Shown: positions 7,716 through 16,938 of the stretch, one piece after another
Numbering within the stretch: the first letter of the stretch is position 1
Layout of the letters: every line of letters begins with the position of its first letter
Source of the DNA: an uncultured Oscillospiraceae bacterium
GTDB taxonomy: Bacteria; Bacillota; Clostridia; Oscillospirales; Ruminococcaceae
Assembly (NCBI GenBank): GCA_934466455.1
Contig: CAKSLF010000015.1
Span: 1-43,456, forward strand
Reading direction: 5' to 3'
DNA length: 43,456 bases
Made by a program: the position numbers and the translations under genes
Notes under the pieces: model-generated
The model's input: the letters and a program-made list of their open reading frames with translations, nothing else
Database searches by the model: none
Told to the model about the DNA's origin: nothing

Positions 7716-8358
7716 ATTTGAAAATGTTTGCTTTTGTTACAAAAGCGAGCCCGTTTTTTATAATTTTAACCTGTGCCTGAATGAAAACGAAGTCACTGCC
7801 GTGCTCGGACATTCCGGGTGCGGAAAGACCACTTTTATGGAGCTTGCCTGCGGTATGCTCAAGCCGTCCTCCGGCAGCATCACTCCTTTTTCGGCAAACC
7901 GTTCGTCCTATATTTTTCAGGAAAACAGGTTGCTTCCTCAAAGTACAGCCGCAGAAAACCTTGCCTTTGTGGGAGCCTCGGCAGAGCGGTCGGCAGAATA
8001 TATACGCAAAACCGGGCTTTCCGGCAACGAAAACAAGCTTCCCGGCGAGCTTTCCGGGGGAATGAGCCGCCGCCTTGCTATTGCCCGTGCCCTTGCATTT
8101 GGCGGCGACTGCTTTTTTATTGACGAGCCCCTTCATGGGCTTGATATAAAGACCTCAAGAGAAATTCTTTTGCTTATGCGGGAAGAACTTTGCAAAAAAA
8201 CCGCCCTTATAATCACCCACAGCCCTGAAGAAGCTTTTCTCCTTTGCGACAGAATTTTAATCGCAGGAGGGCCGCCTTTCAGAATTTCCGCAGATATTCG
8301 CAAAGATGAATTTGAGAGCCTTGAAGAATTTAAGAAGTTTGTGCAAAGCATGATATAA
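7708..8358 (+). CDS. ABC transporter ATP-binding protein, SsuB/TauB-like
   Basis: ATPase of the importer. The GTG at 7708 has GGGGGAG about nine bases upstream; the resulting N terminus MLKFENVCFCY is standard, whereas an earlier TTG adds 15 unrelated residues. In the 216-residue product the Walker A is GHSGCGKT (34-41), the Q-loop glutamine is in YIFQENRLLP (71), the signature is LSGGM (115-119), the Walker B is CFFIDE (135-140) and the switch histidine is in ITHSPEEA (171). All catalytic residues are present. The transcript ends at the hairpin at 8360-8397. Confidence 0.93.
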   Translation: MLKFENVCFCYKSEPVFYNFNLCLNENEVTAVLGHSGCGKTTFMELACGMLKPSSGSITPFSANRSSYIFQENRLLPQSTAAENLAFVGASAERSAEYIRKTGLSGNENKLPGELSGGMSRRLAIARALAFGGDCFFIDEPLHGLDIKTSREILLLMREELCKKTALIITHSPEEAFLLCDRILIAGGPPFRISADIRKDEFESLEEFKKFVQSMI

Positions 8359-8359
8359 A

Positions 8360-8397
8360 AATGCCCCTTGACAAAAATCGTCAAGGGGCATTTTTTT
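8360..8397. terminator. Bidirectional terminator between the ABC operon and the pcrA-folD operon
   Basis: AATGCCCCTTGAC and GTCAAGGGGCATT pair across seven bases; A and T runs flank both sides, so it serves the two convergent operons. Confidence 0.92.
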
Positions 8398-8404
8398 GCG
8401 AAAG

Positions 8405-8926
8405 CTAAAAGCTTACTCCAAAGCGTTTGCAAAGTGCCGCCGCTTCGCCGCCGCAGCGGTCGCATTCTTCTTTTCCTACTCCCGCTTCTATATCCGCAAC
8501 AGCCTCGGCCGCATCTTTCGCCGCAAGTGCGCTCATACTTTCTGGATATACGGAAAAATCCGCATTTTTGAGCGCAGTAATAATTTTTTCCTTTAGATTT
8601 GGCTTTTGTGCGGCAAGCTCCGGAAGGGATTTTATAAACTGTCTGGCGGTTATCGGCTTTTCATCGGTTATGTGCGAAAGAAGCTCATCAATATGCCCGT
8701 CAATTCGGTTTTCTTCGTCCCATCTGGCATTTGCGCAGATAAGGCCAAGCGCACGGGTTCTGGTATACGAGTTTTGGTCGCTCATTTTAGAAAAAAATTC
8801 GTCGAGATACTCATAAACCTCCGGGCATTTTTCACTTGTGCCCAAAAGAGCATTGTATGCGTTGCAGCCGTCCCGTAACACCTTGCCGAAAAGCTGCTTA
8901 ATTGCGTAGTCAACTTCCTTGCTCAA
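8405..8926 (-). CDS. HEAT-like helical repeat protein with C-terminal CxxC
   Basis: A 173-residue protein of unknown function. It starts at TTG one base after the folD stop, with AAGGGGA eight bases upstream inside folD. The body is predicted all-helical with HEAT-like pairs, such as SYTRTRALGLICANARWDEE and KPITARQFIKSLPELAAQKP, resembling small Clostridia proteins often labelled SufBD protein in databases although no SufB/D core is present. The last 25 residues carry ECDRCGGEAAALC, a CxxC plus a third cysteine that might bind metal. Last gene of the long minus-strand run. Confidence 0.7.
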   Translation of the reverse strand: MSKEVDYAIKQLFGKVLRDGCNAYNALLGTSEKCPEVYEYLDEFFSKMSDQNSYTRTRALGLICANARWDEENRIDGHIDELLSHITDEKPITARQFIKSLPELAAQKPNLKEKIITALKNADFSVYPESMSALAAKDAAEAVADIEAGVGKEECDRCGGEAAALCKRFGVSF

Positions 8927-8927
8927 C

Positions 8928-9791
8928 TTATTTTCCCCTTTCCACGATATGTTTTTCTGCGGCGGAAACCGTATTTTTCATAAGCATTGCAACCGTCATC
9001 GGACCAACTCCGCCGGGGACCGGAGTTATATAGCCTGCCTTTTTTTCCGCCTCGGAGAAATCAACATCTCCGCAAAGCTTTCCGTCGGAATTTCTGTTGA
9101 TACCCACATCAATAACCGCTGCGCCCTCTTTAATCATATCAGCCGTTATAAATTTTTCCTTACCCACGGCGGAAACAAGAATATCGGCTCTCTTTGTAAA
9201 TTCCGCAAGATTTTTTGTACGGCTGTGGCAAATCGTTACGGTGGCATTTTTATGAAGAAGCATCATAGCCATAGGCTTTCCTACAATATCGCTTCTGCCC
9301 ACAACCACGCAATTTTTCCCCTCCGGGTCAATATTATAACGGCTCAAAAGCTCCATAACTCCTGCAGGGGTGCAGGGCAGAAAATTATAATCGCCCCGCA
9401 TAATATGCCCTATATTTTCCGGCAAAAAAGCATCCACATCCTTATCTGCGGGAATATGTGCCAAAGCACGCTTTGGGTCAAGGTGCTTAGGAATAGGCAT
9501 TTGCAGCAAAATCCCGTCAACATCACGCCGCTCTGCAAGCGAATCTATTATATATTCAAGGCTTTCCTGACTTATATTTTCCGCAAGGGTATACAGCTCG
9601 TCCGCAATGCCTGTTTCCTCGCAGGCTTTTTGCTTGTTGCGAACATATACCTTTGAAGCGGGGTCATCTCCCACAAGGATAACCGCAAGGCAGGGGCGGT
9701 ATTTTTGTTCCGCTGCCATTGCGTTTACTTTTTCTTTAAGCTCCGCACGAACCTGTGCGGCAACGGCTTTGCCCTCAATTATCACAGCCAT
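8928..9791 (-). CDS. folD: Bifunctional methylenetetrahydrofolate dehydrogenase/cyclohydrolase
   Basis: Interconverts 5,10-methylene-, methenyl- and 10-formyl-tetrahydrofolate in cytosolic one-carbon metabolism. The 287-residue protein has the catalytic YVRNKQKACEETGI segment (tyrosine and lysine), DGILLQMPIPKHL, the NADP-binding VVGRSDIVGKPMA and the C-terminal signature TPVPGGVGPMTVAML. ATG follows the lgt TGA by three bases, with a GGGGGA site inside the lgt 3' end, so translation is probably coupled. The glycine/serine one-carbon link to sdaA elsewhere in the window is only thematic. Confidence 0.97.
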   Translation of the reverse strand: MAVIIEGKAVAAQVRAELKEKVNAMAAEQKYRPCLAVILVGDDPASKVYVRNKQKACEETGIADELYTLAENISQESLEYIIDSLAERRDVDGILLQMPIPKHLDPKRALAHIPADKDVDAFLPENIGHIMRGDYNFLPCTPAGVMELLSRYNIDPEGKNCVVVGRSDIVGKPMAMMLLHKNATVTICHSRTKNLAEFTKRADILVSAVGKEKFITADMIKEGAAVIDVGINRNSDGKLCGDVDFSEAEKKAGYITPVPGGVGPMTVAMLMKNTVSAAEKHIVERGK

Positions 9792-9794
9792 GGG

Positions 9795-10838
9795 TCATTC
9801 CCCCTCTTCTTTGCCGCCATCCGCTTCCGGCAATATGCTTTCTTCGTGTTTATCTTCCTTCGGCTGTTCCTCTTCCGCATTTTCATCTGCGGGGGCGTCC
9901 TCTGTTTTAGGTGCGTTTGCTTTATAATCCCATTTTCCCGCAAGCTTAAGCTTGCTTTCCTCCGTATCCCGCCAAAGAATCGGGGCATTTCCCTCTGCCG
10001 CAGCTTTTTTAAGGCGCATATGCACCACCGCAAACACAGCGACTGCATAAAATGCCATAGCCGCTCCTAAGAGCTGAGAAACCCTGAAGCTTCCAAGCAT
10101 AAGACTATCCGTGCGCAAGCCCTCTATCCACATACGCCCAAAGCCGTTCCATCCGATATAAAATACGAACATTTCGCCGTCAACTTTGCGCTTTTTCATA
10201 ATAAGGCAGAACACCAAAAGCCCAAGCATACACCACGCAAATTCGTAGAAGAAGGTTGGATGTACGGGCAGAGCGGGGTCAACCTCCGCACCCATTTGCT
10301 CCGAGGAATGTGTCATAATATAGGAAGCGATATTTTTGCTTGTCATTCCCCATGGAAGCGTTGTGTTTGTTCCAAAACATTCGCTGTTTACAAAGTTTCC
10401 CCAACGGCCTATACCCTGCCCGATAAGCACCGCCCCTCCGGCAAGGTCGAGGAAAGAACGAAAATTTACTTTGCGAATACGGCAGCCTATGATAACTCCG
10501 ATTATACCGCCGATAATCCCGCCGTAAAAGCCAAGCCCGCCGCCTCGTATATTAAATACTTCTATAAGGTTATCCTTATAGGCGTCCCATTGAAACGCAA
10601 CAAAATAGGCTCTTGCGCTGATTATTCCAAGGATTATTGCAATAAAAACAACATCAATACCCCTATCCATATCTATACCGAATTCTTTTGCGTTTTTATA
10701 CATAAATAAAAGCGCAAGAAGAAAGCCTGTTGCAATTATCACGGCGTACCAGTAAATCGAAACATCTCCGATTTGGAGCGCAACACGGTTTACATCAAAT
10801 TCAAGCCCAAGTCCGGGAAATTTTATTGTATCTGTCAA
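9795..10838 (-). CDS. lgt: Prolipoprotein diacylglyceryl transferase
   Basis: Membrane enzyme that transfers diacylglycerol from phosphatidylglycerol to the lipobox cysteine of prolipoproteins. The 347 residues include seven predicted membrane spans, the GGLGFYGG loop near residue 100-107 and the Lgt signature GRWGNFVNSECFG (144-156) with the essential Arg and Asn. It begins at TTG with AAGGGGA about eight bases upstream. A charged tail of about 65 residues rich in Glu, Asp and Lys extends beyond the usual end of about 280 and should be cytoplasmic. It would act on the lipoproteins encoded at 3331, 4290, 5952 and 24904. Confidence 0.95.
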   Translation of the reverse strand: MTDTIKFPGLGLEFDVNRVALQIGDVSIYWYAVIIATGFLLALLFMYKNAKEFGIDMDRGIDVVFIAIILGIISARAYFVAFQWDAYKDNLIEVFNIRGGGLGFYGGIIGGIIGVIIGCRIRKVNFRSFLDLAGGAVLIGQGIGRWGNFVNSECFGTNTTLPWGMTSKNIASYIMTHSSEQMGAEVDPALPVHPTFFYEFAWCMLGLLVFCLIMKKRKVDGEMFVFYIGWNGFGRMWIEGLRTDSLMLGSFRVSQLLGAAMAFYAVAVFAVVHMRLKKAAAEGNAPILWRDTEESKLKLAGKWDYKANAPKTEDAPADENAEEEQPKEDKHEESILPEADGGKEEGE

Positions 10839-10875
10839 AGTATCATCCCCTTATACATTCTTTTTAAGAAAAGCA

Positions 10876-12150
10876 TTACGGTTTTACTACGGAAAGCGCA
10901 TAATTCTCTTTGCTGTAAGTCTTGCGTATCCTTTCCATAACGGATTCCGGTGTTGCGGCAGCGGCAATATCCATAAGCTCCTCAGGCTCAACCCCGGGAA
11001 AATATCCGTTAAAGAGCATTGTTGCAACGCCCTCCGCCCTTTCGGTTGCACGCAGATATCTTCCGTAAACGGATTTTTGCGCACACTCAAAGGCTTCTGC
11101 GGAAATTCCGTTTTCAACGGCATTTTCAAACTCCTCAAGAACTGCGCCGGAAACCTTTTCGGGATCTCTGGATTCTCCGGAAATCATAAGTGCGATATAA
11201 TCACGCCCACCGAAAACCTCGCTTCCAAAGGTGGAATTTATTGTGCCCTCGTCATACAGCCTTCTGTACGCCGGGGTGTAGTCATCAAACAGGGCGTCAA
11301 GAAAAATCTCATCAAGAACGCTTCCGATAAAATTTTCTCTTTCCGTTCCGGGTTTTCCCTTAAACCCGATATTAAACATCGGCACGGAAACCGGCAAACG
11401 CTGTTCTGCATAGTGCTTTACAACACCCTCCGGCTCGTTGCAATTTCCTCTTTCGAGGAAGAAGGGCTTCGCCGGTTTAAGAATCTTATCGGCAACGGCG
11501 ATTACTTCGTCAACATTGATATTTCCGGCAACCGCAAGCACCATATTATGAAGATTATAAAAATTTCCGTAACACTTATAGAGAAGCTCCGCAGTAATAT
11601 GAGATATAGATTCCTGCGTTCCCGCAATGTCAATTCTAACCGGGTTTTTCTCGTACAGTGCGCAAAGCAGATTGAACAAAACCCGCCAATCGGCGGAATC
11701 GTCGTACATTCTTATTTCCTGCCCGATTATTCCCTGCTCCTTAGCCACGGTTTCTGCCGTAAAGTATGGGTGGGTTACAAAGTCAAGCAGAATTTCAAGG
11801 CTTTCGCTGAATTTATCGGAGCAGGAAAAGAGGTATGCGGTTCTGTCAAATGCGGTATAGGCATTTGCGGAGGCTCCGGTTTTTGCATAGCGTTCAAATG
11901 CGGAACATTCCTCGCTCTCGAAAAGCTTGTGCTCAAGATAATGTGCGGTTCCCTCCGGCAATTTAATAAAATCACCGTTCTCCGATGTTTTTATAAGGGT
12001 ATCCACGGAACCGTATGCCGTTCCGAATACCGCATAGCTGCTCTTAAAACCGTTTATTGGCGAAAGCAGGATTGTAAGCCCGCTTTTATGTTTTATTCTG
12101 TAAAGAGTGCCAAAACGGCGGCTCTCGGTCTTTTCAATTTCGCAGTTCAT
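10876..12150 (-). CDS. M16 family zinc peptidase (YmfH-like), catalytic member of a pair
   Basis: A 424-residue pitrilysin-family protein. The inverted zinc motif HxxEH is present as GTAHYLEH near residues 67-74, with the downstream glutamate supplied by EQGIIGQEIRM, so it should be an active metallopeptidase. The gene overlaps the preceding M16 gene by four bases (ATGA), a sign of coupled translation. In Bacillus the related ymfF-ymfH pair is organised the same way and one partner lacks the zinc site. A heterodimer with the upstream product is therefore likely; the substrate is unknown. Confidence 0.9.
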   Translation of the reverse strand: MNCEIEKTESRRFGTLYRIKHKSGLTILLSPINGFKSSYAVFGTAYGSVDTLIKTSENGDFIKLPEGTAHYLEHKLFESEECSAFERYAKTGASANAYTAFDRTAYLFSCSDKFSESLEILLDFVTHPYFTAETVAKEQGIIGQEIRMYDDSADWRVLFNLLCALYEKNPVRIDIAGTQESISHITAELLYKCYGNFYNLHNMVLAVAGNINVDEVIAVADKILKPAKPFFLERGNCNEPEGVVKHYAEQRLPVSVPMFNIGFKGKPGTERENFIGSVLDEIFLDALFDDYTPAYRRLYDEGTINSTFGSEVFGGRDYIALMISGESRDPEKVSGAVLEEFENAVENGISAEAFECAQKSVYGRYLRATERAEGVATMLFNGYFPGVEPEELMDIAAAATPESVMERIRKTYSKENYALSVVKP

Positions 12151-13424
12151 GCCGTTTCGCCTCCTTTAAGAAAGAATACCGTGGAAAGCTTTGCTCTCTT
12201 TGCCATAGCAACAACCTCTTCCACAGTAACTTTTTCGATTTCCTCAGCATCCTCTTCCGGAGTAAGAATAAGCCCGTCGAGGATGCATGTCATATACCAG
12301 CTATCCAACCCGCCGAGGGAATCACCTACGGAACCAAGGCTGTTGCGGATAATAAGCTTTGTATCCGCAAGCTCCTCTTCTGTTATTTCTCCGGCGCAGA
12401 TACAGTCGAGCTGGCGCAAAATTTCCGCCTGTGCTTTTTCCCTGCTTTCAAACTCAATTCCGCAATCGACAAACATTGTTCCCGTTCCTCTCTCGAAATG
12501 AGAAACGGCATAATAGCAAAGGCTTAGCTTTTCACGGACATTCATAAACAGCCTTGAAAAAGGCGAACCGCCATAGATTGCGGAAAGGATCCTTGCGGCG
12601 TTTTTCTCCCGCTCTGTTTCCGGCGCACCCATTCTAAAGCCCATAACAAGCTTGCCCTGGACAATATCCATGGATTCCTCCGCTTCTTTGTACTCCTTAT
12701 AAGGTACAAGAACCGCTTTTTCAAGCGGAGCAGGCTCCCTTTTAAGTGCCTCCGTTTTTTCTGCAAATATTTTTTCTACCGCAGCAGGGTCGCCCGGACC
12801 TACAAACATAATCTCTATGCGTGCGGCAGCTACAAGCTCCCTCCACGCCGCAGCAAGCTGTTTTGCGGTTATTTTTTTTGCGTCCTCTTCCGAGCCGTAA
12901 CGGCTTACGCCGAAAGGCTCTCCCTCAAACTCCATTTCCACAGCGCGGTGGATAGCATAAGTTCGCTTATCGTTAAGGTCGCTGTTTATTGTATCAATAA
13001 GATACTCCCGTTCAAGCTCAAAATCTTTTTCCGGGAAAAGACCGTTTTCGTCAAGATTGGGTTCAAAAACAAGGTCGCAAAGGAGCTTTGCTCCCTCCTC
13101 AACCATTTTTTCTCCGCTTATGGCAAATTTGTCATCGGCAAACTGAAGCAGAACCTCGATTATCTGAAAACCGCCCTGCTTTGTTACATCTGCGTCAAGA
13201 ATTGCGCCGTACATCTTTGCAAGCCGCTTGTTAAGCTCGGTAAAATCCGGGCAGCTTTTGCAGCCCTTGCGCAATACAAAAGGAACAAGCGCATTTACCG
13301 CCGCTTTTTCCTTACAAAGCGGCGTAACAAGGTTTACGGTTATTCTGTCGGACTTGAATTTTTCCTCTCTTACAAAGTTAAGATAAACTTCGTTTCCTAT
13401 CTTTTTTCTGATAAGGTTTCCCAA
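12147..13424 (-). CDS. M16 family peptidase-like protein (YmfF-like), no zinc motif
   Basis: A 425-residue protein with the two-domain M16 fold. In the N-terminal half, where the zinc ligands would lie, the sequence is VPFVLRKGCKSCPDFTELNK, without HxxEH, so it is probably the non-catalytic subunit that completes the chamber with the downstream active homologue. The C-terminal half has the KLVMGFRMGAPETEREKNAA segment and the FSRLFMNVREKLSLCYY element typical of the R/Y region. TTG start with AAGGAGA eight bases upstream. It follows mscS by 38 bases. Confidence 0.88.
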   Translation of the reverse strand: MGNLIRKKIGNEVYLNFVREEKFKSDRITVNLVTPLCKEKAAVNALVPFVLRKGCKSCPDFTELNKRLAKMYGAILDADVTKQGGFQIIEVLLQFADDKFAISGEKMVEEGAKLLCDLVFEPNLDENGLFPEKDFELEREYLIDTINSDLNDKRTYAIHRAVEMEFEGEPFGVSRYGSEEDAKKITAKQLAAAWRELVAAARIEIMFVGPGDPAAVEKIFAEKTEALKREPAPLEKAVLVPYKEYKEAEESMDIVQGKLVMGFRMGAPETEREKNAARILSAIYGGSPFSRLFMNVREKLSLCYYAVSHFERGTGTMFVDCGIEFESREKAQAEILRQLDCICAGEITEEELADTKLIIRNSLGSVGDSLGGLDSWYMTCILDGLILTPEEDAEEIEKVTVEEVVAMAKRAKLSTVFFLKGGETA

Positions 13425-13461
13425 TTTGTTTTCTCCTTATATTTTCCGCCGAAGCGTTTTT

Positions 13462-14322
13462 TTATCTCATATGAACATCAAGCTGGTTAAAGGGAAATTC
13501 CACTTTGTTTCTTCGGAATTTTTCTATAACTCTTTCGTTGATTTTTCCTGTTGCGTCCGCAATGCTGTCCCATGGAACATAACCCTTAAAAACAATTTCG
13601 ATTGCGCTTGCCCCAAGGTTATTTACCGTTGCCGTTCTTGACCTGTCCTTACTTATCAGCGACTCTTCCTCCGCCGCTTCAAGAATAAGCTTTTTTGCAA
13701 GAGCTATGTCCGAATCGTATGCGATCGAAAAAACAAGCTCAAGCCGGCGCACTTCCATTTTGCTGTAATTAAGCAGCGTTTGGCTTGTTACAATGCTGTT
13801 TGGAATTATAACCTCTTTGTTATCCGCCGTTCTTAAGTGAGTGTGGGCAAAGCCCACCTCTTCAACATAGCCCTTTACCTCCTCGGAAGGAATTTCGATA
13901 AAATCTCCCACAACAAAGGGTTTTGAAAGCACTATCATAACTCCGCTTGCAAAAAGAGCAAGGGTGTCCTTTACCGCAAGGGAAAATGCAAGGGCGAATG
14001 CGCTGAAAAGCGCAAGCACAGAGTTTACCGGAATGTCAACAAGAGAAGCCGCCGCAAGAAGCGCAGCAAAATAAATCAGGAATTTCATAATTCCCACGGT
14101 AAATTTGCTGAAACCGGTGGCTACCTGCTGTTTTATAAAATATTTTTTTACTATGCCTGCGGCTGCCTTTGCGATAAAATAGCCCATTATAAGAACAACC
14201 GCCGCAGCAATTATGCGATAGCCGTATTTTTCCCAAATTTCCGCAAGGCTCATTCCCCGCACATTTTCTTCTATAAGGTCAATGGTGTTTTCCGAAGAGG
14301 CGGAAAGAAAATTTATCCTCAA
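13462..14322 (-). CDS. mscS: Small-conductance mechanosensitive channel, MscS family
   Basis: Membrane tension-gated channel that releases solutes on hypo-osmotic shock. The 286 residues show three membrane spans at about 36-55, 76-94 and 101-131; the third is the Ala/Gly-rich pore helix ALAFSLAVKDTLALFASG. The beta domain begins at PFVVGDFIEIP, followed by GYVEEVGFAHTHLRTADN and VIIPNSIV, both strong family markers. TTG start with a GGAGGTGA site six bases upstream. It follows pcrA by 32 bases and precedes the M16 pair, so it probably shares their transcript. Confidence 0.95.
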   Translation of the reverse strand: MRINFLSASSENTIDLIEENVRGMSLAEIWEKYGYRIIAAAVVLIMGYFIAKAAAGIVKKYFIKQQVATGFSKFTVGIMKFLIYFAALLAAASLVDIPVNSVLALFSAFALAFSLAVKDTLALFASGVMIVLSKPFVVGDFIEIPSEEVKGYVEEVGFAHTHLRTADNKEVIIPNSIVTSQTLLNYSKMEVRRLELVFSIAYDSDIALAKKLILEAAEEESLISKDRSRTATVNNLGASAIEIVFKGYVPWDSIADATGKINERVIEKFRRNKVEFPFNQLDVHMR

Positions 14323-14354
14323 GCTGTTTCACCTCCGAAAAAAGCAAGTTTACA

Positions 14355-16541
14355 TTATCCTTTTTTAAGCTTTGCAAAGTTTGCCATAAGCTTTTTTGTT
14401 CCTTTGGAATCAAACGCAATTTCAAGCATGGTGTCCCCCGCCATCGGACTTGCGGAAAGCACCGTTCCCCCGCCAAACACCTTATGCCGCACTCTGTCGC
14501 CTGTCTTAAAGCTGATTTGCTCGGTTTTGGGCGGTGCGGCAAAGGTTTTTTCCGCATGGATTTTGCCGGAAGGAGCTTCCTCAAAATGATAGCTTACATT
14601 TTGGCGGCGGCGTTCCGTTTCGTCAAAAAATTCTTTATATTCCTCGGGAATTTCCTCAACAAATCTGGAAAGGCGGTTGTGGCTCGTCTGACCGAATATC
14701 ATTCTGCTTGCCGCTGCGGTAAGATAAAGGTTTCGCTTTGCTCTTGTCATCCCAACATAGGCAAGGCGGCGTTCCTCCTCCATCTCATTCATATCATAGA
14801 TAGCCTGCATTCCCGGAAAAACGCCTTCCTCCATCCCGACAACAAACACGCTTGGGAACTCCAATCCCTTTGCGGAATGTAGAGTCATCATAAGCACGCT
14901 GTCCGTTTCCTCAAGGCGGTCCAAATCCGTATAGAGTGCAACCTCCTCCAAAAATCCCGCAAGCTCCGGAAACTCGGCTGCTTCTTCATATTTAATAAGG
15001 TTTGTTTTCAACTCACCTATATTCTCTATTCGGGCTTCGCCGTCAAGCCCCTGAGCACGGAGCATATCAAGATAGCCGGTTTTTTCGCAAAGATGGTCAA
15101 AAAAGCTCTCTGCGTCAAAGTTTTCCGCTTCCTCCGCAAGGCTTTTTATAGTACCGGTGAAATTCATGAGCACCGCCGCCTTTCTTGAAAGGTCGGCGTA
15201 TTCCTCTGCGTGCTCAAAAATCTCAAAAAGACTTTGCCCCGTAACTGCGGATATGTGCTCGGCGGCAGCAACAGTTGTATCGCCTATTCCTCGTTTCGGC
15301 TCGTTGATTATTCTTACAAGGCGCAGATTGTCGGAGGGGTTTGTTATAACCGACATATATGCAAGGAGGTCCTTTATTTCCTTGCGTTCGTAAAAGCGCA
15401 AACCGCCTATGATTTTATACGGAATACCCGCACGGACAAATGCTCTTTCTATGCTGTTTGACTGGGCGTGCATACGGTAAAGCACCGCAAAATCCGCATA
15501 TTTTTCCCCGGCGGAAACGCCGTCCAATACTTTATCGGAAATAAATGCCGCCTCGGAATCCTCGTCTATGCAGCGGCGCACGGTAATTTTGCTTCCGTCG
15601 CCGTTTGCCGTCCAAAGAGTTTTTCCTTTTCTCTCTGTGTTGTGTTCAATAACCTTGTTTGCCGCAGAGAGTATATTTTGGGTGGAGCGGTAATTTTGTT
15701 CAAGACGAACGACCTTTGCCCCCGGGAATTGGCGTTCAAACGAAAGAATATTTTCTATTGTCGCCCCACGGAATTTATATATCGACTGATCGTCATCACC
15801 CACCACGCAAAGATTTTTGTACTTCTGCGCAAGAAGCGAAACCAGCATATACTGAACATGGTTTGTATCCTGATATTCGTCCACCATTATGTATTTCCAA
15901 CGGTCCTGATAGTATTCGAGGGTTTCCGGGTTTTCTCTGAAAAGGCGCACCGTTTCGCAAAGCAGATCGTCAAAATCAAGCGCACCCGCCTCATGAAGCT
16001 CCTTTTGATACTCCGCAAATACCCTTGCTACCACTTTCATACGAAAGTCGCCGGTTTTTTCCGCCTGTGCAGCAAGCTCCTTGGGCTGCTCAAGGCGTTC
16101 CTTTGCGTGGCTTATGGCTCCGGCTATCGGTTTTGGGGCAAACTGCTTTTCATCAAGGTTTATTGCCTTAAGACATTTTTTTACCACACGAAGGCTGTCA
16201 TCCGCATCGTATATTGTAAAGCTTTTCGGAATATCGATTTTTCCGCCGTCCCTGCGCAAAATGCGCACGCACATACTATGAAAAGTGGATGCAAAAACAT
16301 CTGCCGCTTCCGTCCCAAGCTTCATCACAAGGCGGTTTTTAAGCTCGTCCGCCGCTTTGTTTGTAAAAGTAATTGTAAGAATGTTCCACGGACGAACACC
16401 GCATTCAATAAGGCGCGCCACCCTTGCTATCAGCACGGTTGTTTTTCCGGAGCCCGCACCAGCAAGCACAAGCAAGGGACCGTCCTTATGAATAACCGCC
16501 TCCATTTGGCGGGCGTTAAGATTATCATAAAGTGAAGCCAT
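14355..16541 (-). CDS. pcrA: ATP-dependent 3'-5' DNA helicase PcrA/UvrD
   Basis: Superfamily 1A helicase for nucleotide excision repair, mismatch repair and removal of recombinase filaments. The 728 residues contain motif I GAGSGKT (28-34), Ia TFTNKAADELKNR, II VDEYQDTN, III VVGDDDQSIYKFRGA, IV LEQNYRST, V LHSAKGLEFPSVFVVG and VI RLAYVGMTRAKRNLYL. The C terminus GDRVRHKVFGGGTVLS with KLMANFAKLKKG is the RNA-polymerase-binding Tudor-like part of PcrA. The ATG has GGAGG six bases upstream. It is the first gene of the seven-gene minus-strand run down to 8405. Confidence 0.97.
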   Translation of the reverse strand: MASLYDNLNARQMEAVIHKDGPLLVLAGAGSGKTTVLIARVARLIECGVRPWNILTITFTNKAADELKNRLVMKLGTEAADVFASTFHSMCVRILRRDGGKIDIPKSFTIYDADDSLRVVKKCLKAINLDEKQFAPKPIAGAISHAKERLEQPKELAAQAEKTGDFRMKVVARVFAEYQKELHEAGALDFDDLLCETVRLFRENPETLEYYQDRWKYIMVDEYQDTNHVQYMLVSLLAQKYKNLCVVGDDDQSIYKFRGATIENILSFERQFPGAKVVRLEQNYRSTQNILSAANKVIEHNTERKGKTLWTANGDGSKITVRRCIDEDSEAAFISDKVLDGVSAGEKYADFAVLYRMHAQSNSIERAFVRAGIPYKIIGGLRFYERKEIKDLLAYMSVITNPSDNLRLVRIINEPKRGIGDTTVAAAEHISAVTGQSLFEIFEHAEEYADLSRKAAVLMNFTGTIKSLAEEAENFDAESFFDHLCEKTGYLDMLRAQGLDGEARIENIGELKTNLIKYEEAAEFPELAGFLEEVALYTDLDRLEETDSVLMMTLHSAKGLEFPSVFVVGMEEGVFPGMQAIYDMNEMEEERRLAYVGMTRAKRNLYLTAAASRMIFGQTSHNRLSRFVEEIPEEYKEFFDETERRRQNVSYHFEEAPSGKIHAEKTFAAPPKTEQISFKTGDRVRHKVFGGGTVLSASPMAGDTMLEIAFDSKGTKKLMANFAKLKKG

Positions 16542-16715
16542 TTTCCGCCTCCGTCAGTATAAGTAATTAAGCCGTATCAATACCCCGATTTACTTTCAAA
16601 AAGCAGAGCCTTCGGCTGATTTTTAATCAAGCGCAGCGAAGCTTTGGTAGCGGCTTCCTCTTACACTTAATTATAATATAATACCATATATCCGTCGTTC
16701 TATCAAGGTTATTTT

Positions 16716-16937
16716 ATGAACAAGAGAGCCGTTATAAGAAGCGAACCCGGCTTTATTTGTTCTGCGGCAATACCAAAGGAGGATGTACAGCAAAGCAAAA
16801 TGAAAAATCTTGTTGAAAAACTTTTCGACGGTTCGCCGGATATGCTTATTTCCGCCCTTTTGAAAAGCAAAAATCTTAACGGGGAGAAGCTTTCAAAGCT
16901 AAGAGAGATAATAGACTCTTTGGAAGGAGAAAAATAA
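16716..16937 (+). pseudogene. blaI remnant: C-terminal half of a BlaI/MecI-type repressor
   Basis: The 73-residue frame matches the C-terminal dimerisation region of penicillinase repressors: IPKEDVQQSKMKNLVEKLFD, then GSPDMLISALLKSK and EKLSKLREIIDSLE. The N-terminal winged helix that binds DNA is missing; the part before the match (NKRAVIRSEPGFICSAAI) corresponds to the end of the wing. Nothing upstream in any frame restores it. The protein, if made, could dimerise but not bind DNA. It is followed directly by a broken blaR1-like sequence, the usual partner. Confidence 0.75.
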
Positions 16938-16938
16938 T

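Noticed and set aside
11077..12501. Open frame of about 470 codons on the plus strand across the M16 genes
   Set aside because: It is a shadow of two well supported minus-strand genes; its composition is Cys/Phe/Lys-rich without motifs.
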